Of a stretch of 64,000 bases of DNA, positions 23,790 through 34,256 are shown piece after piece (position 1 is the first letter of the stretch; each line of letters begins with the position of its first letter). Source of the stretch: Orientallactaga sibirica. Its lineage: Eukaryota > Chordata > Mammalia > Rodentia > Dipodidae. The DNA lies in the NCBI GenBank assembly GCA_036365145.1, contig JAEOAD010000015.1:8115501-8179500 (forward strand), written 5' to 3'. Below the pieces are notes generated by a model. That model had not been told where the DNA came from. It did no database searches and saw nothing but the letters and a program-made list of their open reading frames with translations. The position numbers and the translations under genes were made by a program.

Positions 23790-24388
23790 CCCTTCCTATT
23801 ACCTTCTGTTGATCACCCTCTCAGTTTCTTTTCTGCTGAACCCCTTCTTCTTGTCAGCTAGTCTCTCTTCTACCTTTGTATATCTCTGCCTTCTTGGTGT
23901 GGATGTGACCCTCTGAGTTTAATTAGGGTTGCTGGAATAGGCACATATCAGGGATTATTTAACAGAGCATATTGAATCTACCAGTGGCTACACCACTATA
24001 CAAAATGTCTCCCACTCTGCTATCCATCATTAAATACTTCAGAGATGAAATGGTTTCTTATGTCCTCCTTCTTCATCCATGATAAAATTCCCTCCCATGA
24101 AATGAGTCTCAAGTCTAATCAAAGAGCAGTTAGTTACCCCCATAACAATCATGCCAGCATTGAACCAGTGGACACATCCTGCCTGGCTGATCAGTTGTGG
24201 AACTCACAGGGTCATCTGCTAGGTAAGATTGTTGATGACTATTCTTCCTCATTAGCCTGCATAGCCCCTGTTAGCACTATGACAGAGAGTCAGAAGATGG
24301 GAAGCTACCAGGTCAGCTCTAGGTGGATTACTCAGTAACCTGCAAATGAAACTATTGATGTCTTTAGCAATCAGACCTTACCATCTAT
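23790..24388 (-). mobile_element. Rodent L1 (Lx-type) 3'UTR fragment
   Basis: The reversed sequence shows the block order of old rodent L1 3'UTRs: GGAACTCACAGGGTCATCTGCTAGG, GGTAAGATTGTTGATGAC, then AGCAATCAGACCTTACCATCTATT. The last block parallels 57515-57550, which is also a reversed L1 3'UTR. Confidence 0.65.
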
Positions 24389-24389
24389 T

Positions 24390-24775
24390 TCACAGTAACT
24401 AGGAAACTGAGTTAGCCTACATGCCCAAAAAGTGATGAATACATTATGATGATGTGGAACATATACACAATGGCATTTTACTCAACTGTAAAGAAAAATA
24501 AAATTATGAAAATTTCAGAGAAGTGGATGAATCTGGAAAAGATTATACATTCCAGGCTCAGAAATAAAAATTCTTCATGTTCTTTCTCATATGTGGATCC
24601 TAGCTTTGAATTCTTAGATAAATATATAAGTAGGAATGAGAGTCAGAGGTGGCCAAGAATCTAGAAATGAAACTTGAGCAGAGAGGAAAGTTGGGAGGGT
24701 TTTATGGAAGGGGAACACATGTGACATGTGTGTAGAGGGGCAGAATTCTGGAGATGACAAAGTTTAAGTGAGGAT
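24390..24775 (+). mobile_element. L1 ORF2 end and start of 3'UTR (Lx-type)
   Basis: The sense strand encodes an L1 ORF2 C-terminal-like stretch, MWNIYTMAFYSTVKKNK...EKWMNLEKII (about 24453-24555), comparable with the MWHIYTMEYYAAIK region of mammalian L1. A purine-rich 3'UTR follows. It is in opposite orientation to the adjacent fragment at 23790-24388, so the two are either independent insertions or an inverted L1. Confidence 0.7.
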
Positions 24776-24790
24776 AAGAATGTTGGTTGG

Positions 24791-25084
24791 GGGGCTGGAG
24801 AGGTGGCTTAGCAGCTAAGGCGCCTGCCTGCTAAGCCTAAGAATGCTGGTTCCAATGTCCAGCGGTTCCAATCTCCAGGTCCCACCTTTAGCCAGATGCA
24901 AAGTGACGCAAGGGCTCAATGCTGCACTTGCCCACAAGGGGGCGCACGCATTTGGATTTCGTTCATAGCAGCTGAGAGACTGCTGGTGCGTCCATTTCTT
25001 TCTCCCTTTTCTTCTCTGTCTATCTCTCTCTCTCTCTCTCTCTCTAAAAAAATAAAATAAAAATAATAAAAAAATTTTTAAAAA
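24791..25084 (+). repeat. tRNA-like SINE, full length
   Basis: Sense SINE beginning GGCTGGAGAGGTGGCTTAGCAG, with GGGGGCGCACGCATTTGGATTTCG and a (CT)n plus A-rich tail. The target duplication AAGAATGTTGGTTGG (24776-24790) pairs with AAGAATGTTGTTTGG (25085-25099). It keeps several CpGs, which suggests it is among the youngest SINEs here. Confidence 0.95.
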
Positions 25085-25419
25085 AAGAATGTTGTTTGGA
25101 GGAGAGGAGCAGAAAGAGCTAAGCAAAACTAGAGACTTAAGACAAAGCCTTATGGAAACATAATTCTTTGTTAGCAAATTTAAATATAATTTTAAAAGAG
25201 TTAGAAAAGAACTATGCTAAATGAGTGAATAATATTGCTCCCAGAAATTATTGGTAATTATAGGAAAATCCTAGTGCCAGGTAAAGGATACATTCCAGTG
25301 AGTTATTGGTCAGAGACGATCAGGAGGCCCCCTAAACAATATCTCTTTGTTTTTTTATTTAATATTTCCAACTCAGCTTAAAAATTATCCTCATATGGGA
25401 GTGCTAATAGCACTTCCTC

Positions 25420-26005
25420 TTTCTTTGCATATGCAGCTCTTGTCCATTCTCCATTTTAGTAAGAGTGAGTTTTGTAAAATCAAGGCTATAAAAGCAGCCA
25501 TAACTCTCTTTACTAAAACCTTTTAATAACTTCCTATTGTTCATAATATTGATACCAGTATTTTTATTTGAGTCCAAGCTTCAGACAGCAATTCCAATCC
25601 CATCTTGTATTTTTGCTTCAAATGGTCTATCATTATTTTCATATCCTTAATCACTCCTGGCTGTTTCTTACTTTAGTCCCTTTGTACCAGATCTTTCATC
25701 TCACTAACCTGCTGGCAGCAAGCTTTGCAGAGTAAATTCTCATCAATTCCAGAGAGTGCTTAAAAAGCCTTTTTTAAACTAACCTCTAGGCTACATTGAA
25801 TTATACTCTGCATTATTAATTTAGGACAGACTTCAGTTTATGCTTTGATAGCTTTATAATCATTGAGGTGATATTTCTGTCTGATCAACTACACAGTCCA
25901 TGAGGACAGTCTGTTGTATTCACAGCTGTTTGTCCAGAGTCCAGCAGAGTGCATCATTCACTGTAGATGTCATAGACATTGACAAGCATTGACTGAATAA
26001 GTCAT
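25420..26005 (+). repeat. L2 LINE 3' fragment
   Basis: Blocks follow the L2 3' region: AGTAAGAGTGAGTTTTGTAAAATC, AACCTTTTAATAACTTCCTATTG, and at the end ACAGTCCATGAGGACAGTCTGTTG ... GCAGAGTGCATCATTCA ... TGACTGAATAA, matching the usual L2 3' terminus. Confidence 0.6.
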
Positions 26006-26346
26006 CTACAAAGATACCAATGACTATCACTCCAAAATTATATAGATTTATGCACCTGGATTTGTTTCTACCTAAAACCAAACTTTAAGCATTGTGTACT
26101 CAAGAGTTTGTTTAACTCTAGGTCATACATAGCTGTTTCCAGAAATGTGCACAGGAAAAAAATAGCATGGTAAAATGGCCTACAAAACGAACCTTCTAGC
26201 ATTTATTAAGTGTATACTCTGGCTAATGAGCAAAGAACTACTAAACAGGACAGGGAATAAGAGAAGACATATTTTAGAGATGTAGTGACACTTAGTAGAG
26301 GGAAATAGCAGAGAGGGAGTTTTCAATTGTTACAGCTTTTAAACTG
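26006..26346. other. No recognisable feature
   Basis: Unique AT-rich sequence up to the target duplication of the solo LTR. Confidence 0.4.
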
Positions 26347-26352
26347 AGCCAA

Positions 26353-26788
26353 TGTAGAGAGCTGCGAGGTGCCGCGCCTTAAAGATGGCGCTGGCTTCCG
26401 CCTTCCGCCTTCCCGATGGTGAGTGCTCTCCTGGATAAACAAGTCCTTATTTGGCTTGGGCCGTGATCTAGGCTTGCTTCCGCATATGTGGACCTATCTG
26501 CATTTGGCTTACCAGGGTTGACTGTTCAAAGGCTTCTTAAGCTTTGGGCGGGCTTGTCCCGGACACAGTGAGTCTGTGAGTGAGTGAGTGAGTGGGGGAA
26601 TGAGTCGGGCAGTCAGTAAGTGAATGAGTGAGTGAGTGAGTGAGGCAGTCAGTGAGTCAGTGAGTGAGTGAGTGAGTGAGTGAGTGAGTCAGTCAGTCAG
26701 TCAAAAGATTGTTCAAGGTTCCTAAATAAACTGCTAAAAGAAGAGTCCGAGTGTTGCGTCTTCCTTGCTGGTCGAGGCGGACGCGACA
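26353..26788 (+). mobile_element. IAP-like (class II) solo LTR with perfect 6-bp target duplication
   Basis: A 436-bp LTR starting TGTAGAGAGCTGCG and ending GGACGCGACA. The 6-bp duplication AGCCAA flanks it exactly (26347-26352 and 26789-26794), the length typical of class II/ERVK integration. The 5' part (GCCGCGCC ... AAGATGGCGCTG) closely resembles the start of mouse IAP LTRs. AAGATGGCG at 26382-26390 is a YY1-type site. AATAAA lies at 26725-26730, followed by a U5-like GTGTTGCGTCTTCCTTGC. Its CpG content stands out from the whole window. A GTGA/AGTC repeat occupies 26566-26704. No internal sequence remains. Confidence 0.9.
26566..26704. repeat. (GTGA)n/(AGTC)n tandem array inside the LTR
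   Basis: About 139 bp of degenerate 4-bp repeats, switching from GTGA to AGTC units near the right end. The repeat register creates two perfect AP-1 motifs TGAGTCA, at 26653-26659 and 26685-26691, and many near matches. Confidence 0.9.
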
Positions 26789-27119
26789 AGCCAAGCCACA
26801 GTTGATGCCACATGCAGTGACTAAAGGTCCAGTAGAAAACACAAATCTTTCTTGCCTGAAGATAAAGGACTAACTTTAGGCAATCAAAGTAACAGGAAAT
26901 AAGAGAAACTATCTCAGAATACTAATGGCCAAAGAGAGAAAGTTCCAGATTTTACATACAAACTTTTCTTCAATTTCTGCCTGGACCATATGTAAGCCAT
27001 GCACACATAGAACTGACTCAGTGCATCCCACCCAAGGAAAGAGTAAGAAAGAGTTTGTGGTTTGAACCCATTTGTGTCTTCTAAGAGAGAGAGGAAAAAA
27101 AATATTACTTTTCAACTGA

Positions 27120-28142
27120 ATATCACAATATCCATAAAATTCATAATGTAATATAAACTGTGTCTATGACAATGTAATTCCACCCACAACAAGCCAGAAA
27201 AATGCTATTCATTCTCAATAAAAATAACATTAGAGATGATATTAACAGACACAGATTTTAAAGTAGATTTATAACTATGATGAAAATAAAATACAGTAAA
27301 TGAAGGAAAGCATATATTATAAGAGAAATAAACTATTATAAAAGAAACAAAAAATTCTAGTATCAGAAAAAAATATCTTAAATTAAAATATTCAATGGAT
27401 AGTTTTTGTAGCACATTGAAAATGACAGACACAGATACAATTAACTTGAAAATAGATAAGTAGTGATTATCTAATTTGAAGAACATAGATGACAGAAGAA
27501 GAAAAAGGAGAAAATGAGACAACTATGAGAAAGATTCAGTACTGTCTAAGACATGAAGAAAGAGGTGGGATTAATTTTATTTTTGGAGGAAATAATGGCC
27601 GTATGTTTATGGATCTAAGAAACTCAGAAAACATGAGTCAAATAACTACAAATAAATCATTCAAAAGAATCAGAATTAAAGTAGCAGGCTGGGAAGATGG
27701 CTCAGTGGTTTTAAATCATATGCTTGCAAAGCCTACAGGCCCTGGTTCAAAGTCCCATTATCCATACATAGCCAGATACATAAATTGGCTCATACATCTG
27801 GAGTTTGTTTGCAATGGCAGGAAGCCCTACAATGCCCATTCACTTTCAGTCTCTCTGTCTCTCTCTATCTGTGTGTGTCTGTCTCTCTCTCTCATAAATA
27901 AAATAATTTTAAAGAAGAAAACGTTTGAAAGTAAACAGAAAAACAACAGGTTATATAGTGGTAAGCAATGACAAATGCTAATTTCTCATCAGAAGCTACG
28001 TTAGCCAAAAGGGAGTGCTGAAAGATGCAATTCTGAGACCAGTGAAAATATCCTTAATAATAAAACTAAAAATTAATATAATTTTCAAGCTAAAAACCAA
28101 TGATATAGCATAAGTATATCATGACATCATAAAGAATGTTCT
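27120..28142 (+). mobile_element. Ancient L1 (L1M/HAL1-like) fragment, split by a SINE
   Basis: A-rich sense sequence with L1 ORF1-like features; the last part (about 27950-28080, 'ctaatttctcatcagaagc..gtgctgaaagatgcaattctgagaccagtgaaaatatcc') follows the ORF1 C-terminal region of old L1s. It is too degraded to translate. The plus-strand frame 27489-27971 runs across both this fragment and the SINE, so it is not a gene. Confidence 0.5.
27690..27912 (+). repeat. tRNA-like SINE, diverged
   Basis: Sense SINE starting GGCTGGGAAGATGGCTCAGTGG, with GGAGTTTGTTTGCAATGGCAGG, a (CT)/(GT) block and an ATAAATAAAAT tail. Confidence 0.88.
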
Positions 28143-28144
28143 TG

Positions 28145-28482
28145 GGGCTGGAGAGATGGCTCAGAGGATAAAATATTTGCTGTGCTAGCAAAAGTACCTG
28201 GATTTGGATCCCAGAACCAATGTAAAAGCCAGACAGTGTGGTAGGCATCTGTAATCCCAGTGCACCTATAGCAAGAAAGGAAAGAAAAACAGGAGAATCT
28301 CCCAGAAGCTTACTAGCCATCTAGCCTTGTGCCCATAATGGTGAATGACAAAGAGAAACCCTACCTCAAACAAAGTAGAAGGTGAGGATCAACATCTTAA
28401 GCAGTCCTCTATCTTACACACGTATGCAGTGGGATGCCTGTGTCTACACTTATGCACATAAACACACTAATAAAAAGATTTT
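28145..28482 (+). repeat. B4-type SINE
   Basis: It starts GGGGCTGGAGAGATGGCTCAG like the tRNA-like SINE but continues with a B1-related half (GGCATCTGTAATCCCAGTG...ACCCTACCTCAAACAAAG) and a tail of ACACACGTATGCAGTGGGATGCC ... CACATAAACACAC. That hybrid plan is typical of rodent B4/RSINE1. Confidence 0.8.
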
Positions 28483-28880
28483 TGCAATAAAAGATATGTA
28501 AGCAGTCTCAATTTTAAAAAGGAGCAATGAAGTGATTGGATGAGATTAATATACATACATGTATATGCAAATATAAATGATTATTTTTCTTAATTTTCTA
28601 TAAACACATATAAATTTAAAGTAAAATAGTAATGATATCATATTTTATTTTATATATATGTATATATTTGTGATGGTGTAATAATGATAACTACATCACA
28701 AATTAGAGATCAATAAACTTTAGGTTTAAGTTTTCTACATTTTATGTGAAGTCATGAAGAATTAACTTTAAACCAAGGATGCACATCATAATATGATAGT
28801 ACAAGGCCATCAAATATAGAGCCATATAAAGTATGATATCATCAGTCCCAAAGATGCTTAATGTTTGCATAACTTCAAAA
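28483..28880. other. AT-rich sequence, perhaps old L1
   Basis: Possibly the continuation of the ancient L1 on the other side of the B4 insertion; not certain. Short (TA)n patches occur at about 28650-28670. Confidence 0.35.
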
Positions 28881-28891
28881 GAACTTTCTTG

Positions 28892-29157
28892 TGAAAGTTA
28901 ATGGCATCACTGAACCAGAACTAAAATGAACCCAACATGGCTCAGGAAAATTCTCGGAAGAGGAGGCGGAAAGAGATTTAGAGCCACAAGTTGAGTCATT
29001 ATACACAGAGACATTGCCTCTTCCCCATAACTGTTGGCTACCCCCATAATGCATGACCAACATTCCCCAATGAGGAGGGTCTCTTCAGAGGGGAGTGTAC
29101 AGGGAGGAGGCTATCAAAGGCACCAACATGAATTAAATATACATATATATATATACA
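28892..29157 (+). mobile_element. Very short L1 3' end insertion
   Basis: Sense L1 3'UTR matching 40390-40690, strongly 5' truncated (about 266 bp) and ending in an A/T-rich tail with (TA)n. It is flanked by the 10-bp duplication AACTTTCTTG at 28882-28891 and 29158-29167. Confidence 0.88.
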
Positions 29158-29167
29158 AACTTTCTTG

Positions 29168-30125
29168 GCATTGTTTTCCCAGAGGGAGATAAGCTTTAAT
29201 CATTACTATGGGTTGACCAGATTTTATGAAAATATTGAGAACCAAATTCCCATTTCTAAGGAAAAATGGACAAAAATAATATTAACCCAAGTATTCTATT
29301 TGGGGATTGTTTTTCTTCCAGGCAAAATGATCTATAGTATATTAATGACTGCTAATATTACAAAGATTATTAGCACCTACAATATCACCTTATAACTAAA
29401 TGCCCTACTTGCCAAGTAATATGTCCAATACTATACATATTGTTATAAACATTCTTAAACACAGATTCCTGAAGTTCATTAGATATCCTTTAATTTGCAC
29501 ATAAATTGTACCTATTAAGTATTTCCCTTTAGCTTTCATACTTCTTATATTACACATATAGAATTTCACACAAAATATTTCAACCTGAAACTTTTTTAAA
29601 TACACTTCCTACAAAAATAGAATAAACATATTTGAAAAATTTGGAAAAGTTTTAAAAGCTTGAGATTTTTTGAATATACAAAAATTTGGTAATATTCTAA
29701 AACTGTTTTAAATAAAAATTAGTCATTTCTGAGAGATACAGTGATGGGATTTTAAATAGCAAAATCAAAATGCAATGTCTCCACTAATTTCTGAGGCAAA
29801 ATTAACTGAAATATGTTGAAAAGATTTGTTTTAAAATATGAAGGAAAATGTCTATGTTCAGTTAGGTAGGAACTGAAAATCAATACTTGAGATTGAAATT
29901 TCTGCCCATATTTTCCTCAGAAATTTTTATTCAAAATCAACTATGAAATTAAAAGGAAATTTCTATACTTGGTATATGGTATCATTTCTTGATCTTGTCA
30001 GTTTTCCAGTTTCATGGAAACTAAATATCTGTGAATGAATTTTAAAAAAGAAATATTTGTTATAATTTAATGATGATATATTACAAGTATAAATATTTTA
30101 TTACCTATTGAGAAATTAATACTAT
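29168..30125. other. No recognisable feature
   Basis: Unique AT-rich sequence. The frames at 29165-29395 and 29405-29605 carry no recognisable domain. Confidence 0.4.
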
Positions 30126-30262
30126 GAATATACAAGTTAGTTTGAAATTCCAGAAATCTCAGTGAGGTGGAGCTATTGTTATCTGCATTTAATAGATGAA
30201 AATGAAACTTGTAGAGTATAAATAGCTTAAAAGGCACTTCTAAATTATGAGTAAATAACACA
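30126..30262 (+). repeat. MIR SINE
   Basis: The core GTGAGGTGGAGCTATTGTTATCTGCATTTAATAGATGAAAATGAAAC follows the MIR central block (gaggtaggtactattattatccccattttacagatgaggaaactgag). Confidence 0.65.
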
Positions 30263-30699
30263 GATTATATAATATTCTATGTTCAAGAATTAGTGGAAAT
30301 TAATTTTTCTTTCAGATTACCATGTAATAAATCACATTTACTTTTTTATGTTACCTTTTTGAGGCTAATAGGGTCAAATGGAATGGAAGACCTTGAAAGC
30401 ATAGCACAATCAGAACAGGCTTCTGAATGGGGTGATCTAGAAAGACTAGTTTTAATCATTCATACAGCAGGTAAACAAGTGGTCCTCCACAGGGGTTATT
30501 TTTCTAAACTTATTTTCACTTTTGCACTGGCAACATTAGGCATAGTTATGGGCATGAGGCCAAGGAGCTCATAAGAAAGAAAGTTTAGCAATCATGTGTG
30601 GCCTTGAGACCTGAAGAATTTCATGTTAAACGTGCCACCATGATTTCAGCAAATTATTTCTTGTAGCATCTGAAAAATGGGGATACTAATATGTATTCT

Positions 30700-30925
30700 T
30701 TTGAACATATATTTTTATTTTATTTTATTTATTAGAGACAGAAGGCAGGAGAGAGAAAAAAGAGAGAGGGTGAGAATGGGTGCGCCAGGGCCTCTAACCA
30801 CTGCAAATGAACTCCAGATGCTCATGCCACCATGTGCATCTGGCTTACGTGGGACCTGGAGAATCAAACCAGGGTCTTTAGGATTCACAGGCATGTGCCT
30901 TAACTGCTAAGCCATCTCCAGACCC
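30700..30925 (-). repeat. tRNA-like SINE
   Basis: Reversed SINE ending CTTAACTGCTAAGCCATCTCCAGACCC, with a purine-rich tail complement (GACAGAAGGCAGGAGAGAG). A likely target duplication is CTAATATGTATTC near 30687 and CTAATATTTATTC near 30925. Confidence 0.9.
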
Positions 30926-32049
30926 TAATATTTATTCCTGTAAGAATAGTATATGAGCCAGAAGAAAACTCATCTGATGTGTTTTGTGTAACCTTGATCA
31001 TACAATTGAATAACCCGTCAATTGTTGTCATTATCACCACTATTGTCATTTGACTTGAAGTGCCTACTATGGATAAATGTAAAAGATATAACTTGGAAGT
31101 CTATGGCAGTTGTGGCATATTATTAAGTAATTTAGATGTTCTGCATCTTTCCTGAGGAGTTCACTATACTTTTCAGTTGGCTCTGCTATGTGATAGGTAT
31201 TTTTTTTCCTTACACACATTGTTTTGGTAAAAGGAAAGACTAAAAGCAGAGATGGCAGTAAGTAGAAGATCATTAGATATTATCAAAATGATTACTAGTC
31301 ACTGCTCTTTACATATTTCTTCTTGAAAATTGTCCTTGAAACAGACTGAATTTCTGAGTTGGGGTTTTCATAAGAACTTTTGGTTCGAGTGGGTATTAGT
31401 CACGGTTGACATGAGAAATATTGATTATTATTGAGTAATATCTTAAATCTTTATTTATAACTGGCATAAACAGTCATTGAGGAATAACAGAGAAATCTGG
31501 TGGATATAGTGTATTACACACCACAGTGCAAATTCCAAATGGATAGTTAAACATCCTTCCATCTTCCTTTAGAGGGCTATTTTTTTTTAGACAGAAAATG
31601 CTTAGAATGTAGGTGAGCCAATTGCTATGAGCAAATGTTTTCAAATGGAAGACTTTTCAGTAGCCAGCAGAAATCAGAAATTTCTGCAGGTGAGAGAGTG
31701 CCTGCATAGGGTAGGGACTTGGGTGAGAATGCTTAAATTTAGGACACAGTTACTGATAACTTTATTAAATATTGATTTTTGAAAAAAATATATATTCACT
31801 AAGCCATGAGCCAGAGAAGATCAGAGTTGGTGATAAAAATAATTAGTAGTAGTATTTCAGTTTTATTGCAAACAAAATGAGTTGTTATAATCTATGTGTA
31901 TAACCATATAAAAACAAGTCCCTTCTATACCATATGGAAAATGTCTCTCAGCAACATCAACCATGTCTACTTCAGAGTGATCTTATTTGTTTCTTCTGTG
32001 ACTTTAAGAAGTTGGCAAAGCTGGGGTTTCTGGCCCAACAACAGTTTTT
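30926..32049. other. Unique sequence containing the donor of a templated insertion
   Basis: No repeat family recognised. The segment 31857-31951 reappears at 34278-34372 inside a SINE. Confidence 0.5.
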
Positions 32050-32257
32050 AATTTTGTTTTGTTTGCTATTTATTTTAGAGAGAGAGAAAAAGGCAGATAC
32101 AGAGAACAGGTGCAACAGGGCCTCCAGCCACTGAAAATGAACTCCATATGCATGTGCCACCATGTGTATCTGGCTGAAGTGGGTCCTGGGGAATCAAGCT
32201 TGGGTTCTTTGGCTTTGCAGGCCAGCCCCATAATTGCTAAACCATCACTCTAGCCAA
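32050..32257 (-). repeat. tRNA-like SINE
   Basis: Reversed SINE with tail TTTATTTTAGAGAGAGAGAAAAAGG on the left and head AATTGCTAAACCATCACTCTAGCC on the right. Confidence 0.9.
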
Positions 32258-32829
32258 AAAACTGACCTTTGAAAAAACTATTATCCCAGGTTCTAAGACA
32301 AGGCTGCAGGGCCTGGGAAAATATTCTATGCACTGAAATCAGAGGTGGTTGATGAGAAGAGAAGGGAGGGGAAGAAGAGAACAGAAGAAGGTCACATGAA
32401 CAAAGGGCAGGCAAAGCAGTGGCCTTGTGAAGGCTACACAGCACTTGCTTGACATCTTTAACTCCAGGAACCTGAAAGCCTTCACAGCCATCACCCCTGC
32501 AGTTTAATGAGGAGAAGGTATTGATTCCCTAGATACATGTTTCCTAGAGTAGAGGACGCAAATGTGAGAAGAGGGCATCTACTTACAGTAAAGGGGCATC
32601 ACCTTTGGGAAGAATTACCTTTCTGGTGAGCTTCTTGTTATTGCAGCCATTCAGGTGAGTGGTGGGAAAGCTTCTTAGAGTATCTGTTGTGAGCATAACT
32701 ATTACTACAGCAGACATCTCCCAAAGAATCCTATAATTATTCCACAGGCCCAGATTATAAATACTGTGTGCTTTGGGGAATAGAATGGTATCAATACTCA
32801 TGTAATAATGATGAAGATAGCTTCCTGAT
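32258..32829. other. Unassigned, may contain the 5' edge of the L1
   Basis: I cannot locate the L1 start precisely. From about 32830 the monomer-like sequence is clear; before that there is no internal repeat and no known family. Confidence 0.35.
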
Positions 32830-33420
32830 TGAATGGCCCCTGTTTCCCCAACTCCTTGATCCCCTGCTCTGGAGGGTGAATGTGCAGAATGAGTATGACA
32901 GAGCTTCTGGCTAGTCCCAAACTCCCAGTTCCCTGATCCCCATACCTCTGCTGCTGGTTTGGGGCTGCCTGGTCCCTGTGTACATCCTGTAGAAGCAGGC
33001 CTTTTGCTCTGTTTCCTAACTGATAGGTCCTTGGGTCTCCAAATCCTGATTCCCCTGTTCTGGAGGATATACCTGGAGTGAGTAGGCCAGAGCTCCAGGT
33101 CCATTCCCCACCTCCCAGTTCCCTGGTCCCAGGACCCCTGCTGCTCACTTGGGGTGACCTGGTCTCTGCATGTGTGCTGTGAAAGCAGGCCTTTTGCTCA
33201 GGTTTCTCAATTGACTGCCTCTGGACACCCAAATCCCTATTCTCCTGAGCCAGTGGGTACACAGGCCACTGTAGGAGCTGGCCTCTAGCCCCTGGCTATA
33301 CACATTGCCAGCTCCTGGTTCCCCAACCCCGATCCCAGGGTGCTGAAGAGTGCGTGCACGTGGAATAAGTAGGCCAGAGCTCCCAGTTCCCACCTCTCAG
33401 TTCCTCAAGTACATTTGATG
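32830..33420 (+). mobile_element. L1 5'UTR with tandem monomers
   Basis: GC-richer sequence upstream of L1 ORF1, made of imperfect tandem units. Unit starts are recognisable by GAGTATGACAGAGCTTC (about 32891), GAGTAGGCCAGAGCTCC (about 33080) and AAGTAGGCCAGAGCTCC (about 33368). The first complete unit, 32899-33087, is 189 bp. Shared internal blocks include CAGTTCCCTG, CCTGCTGCT and AAGCAGGCCTTTTGCTC. Rodent L1 promoters are built from about 200-bp monomers of this kind, so this is probably the remains of the L1 promoter. Confidence 0.8.
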
Positions 33421-33641
33421 CACTTGCAATCTCCACAGTGTGAGCATCTGTGGTTATAACCCCATCATACGCCAATCTGGTTCATATTTAAAACAGAATA
33501 CTCACTGATTATCTTACAAAGACAAATACTTGATTCACACTCAGTAAAATAAAAATTTTCCCCAAGATGGGATAGACCACAACACACACACACACACACA
33601 CACACACTGAAAGTCAGAAAACTGAGAGATCTCCTCCAAGG

Positions 33642-33797
33642 ATGTCTAGTCCCAAAATAGAAGCCTCCAATGAAATGATAGAGAAAACAACAGAAATTGA
33701 ATCCCAAAATGAACACACAAGCTATGTGACCCTGATCAAAAGAATTGATGAACTGGAAGCAAACCATAAAAAAAATACCCAACAAATGCATAAATAA
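33642..33797 (+). pseudogene. L1 ORF1 N-terminal fragment
   Basis: This frame starts with an ATG after a (CA)n tract and reads 51 codons before a stop. It begins MSSPKIEASNEMIEKTTEIE and contains RIDELEANHKK, heptad-like and typical of the L1 ORF1p N-terminal coiled coil. ORF1p is an RNA-binding chaperone that coats L1 RNA. Further ORF1 sequence follows in other frames (33798-34030, 34612-34720, 35043-35583) between later SINEs. The gene is dead through stops, frameshifts and insertions. Confidence 0.8.
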
Positions 33798-34032
33798 GTA
33801 GAATAATTTCCTAGAGCACTCAACTTTTGTTCACTAGGCTTAACTTAACTGACAAAAACCAAAGAAGCATCAAAAGAGATATAAATGAATTGAAGGTGAT
33901 CCAACAAATAGAGGATCTCAATAACCAGATGATTAAGCTTAATGAAGATAAGATCAAATGCAAGAATTAATTCCAAGAAGCAACAATAAAATAAGACATT
34001 GAACTCAAATAATATCTCAAAAAATAGATAGA

Positions 34033-34195
34033 GCCAGGCTTGGTGGCACACACCTTTAATCCCAGCACTTGGGAGGCAGAGATGGGAGGATCACCATGAG
34101 TTCAAGACCACCCTGTGACTACAGAGTGAATTCCAGAACAGCCTGGGCTAGAGCGAGACTCTACCTCAAAAATTAAAAAAAATTTAAAAAAAGAT
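34033..34195 (+). repeat. B1-like SINE in L1 ORF1
   Basis: Sense 7SL-derived SINE, GCCAGGCTTGGTGGCACACACC to an A-rich tail at about 34195. Confidence 0.93.
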
Positions 34196-34256
34196 ACACA
34201 TGGGCAAAATAACACAACAAAAAACAAAAATCAAACAGAGCTTTTGAAAATGTCTC

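Noticed and set aside
23790..24775. One twin-primed L1 made of the two opposed fragments
   Set aside because: The left fragment appears to be 3'UTR and the right one ORF2 end plus 3'UTR, so they probably overlap in L1 coordinates; two insertions fit better. A consensus alignment could reverse this.
26353..26788. CpG-island promoter of a cellular gene
   Set aside because: The boundaries are TG...CA with an exact 6-bp target duplication, so the CpG-rich segment is an LTR.
27489..27971. 160-codon open frame
   Set aside because: It runs from an ancient L1 fragment into a tRNA-like SINE, so it is a product of two repeats.
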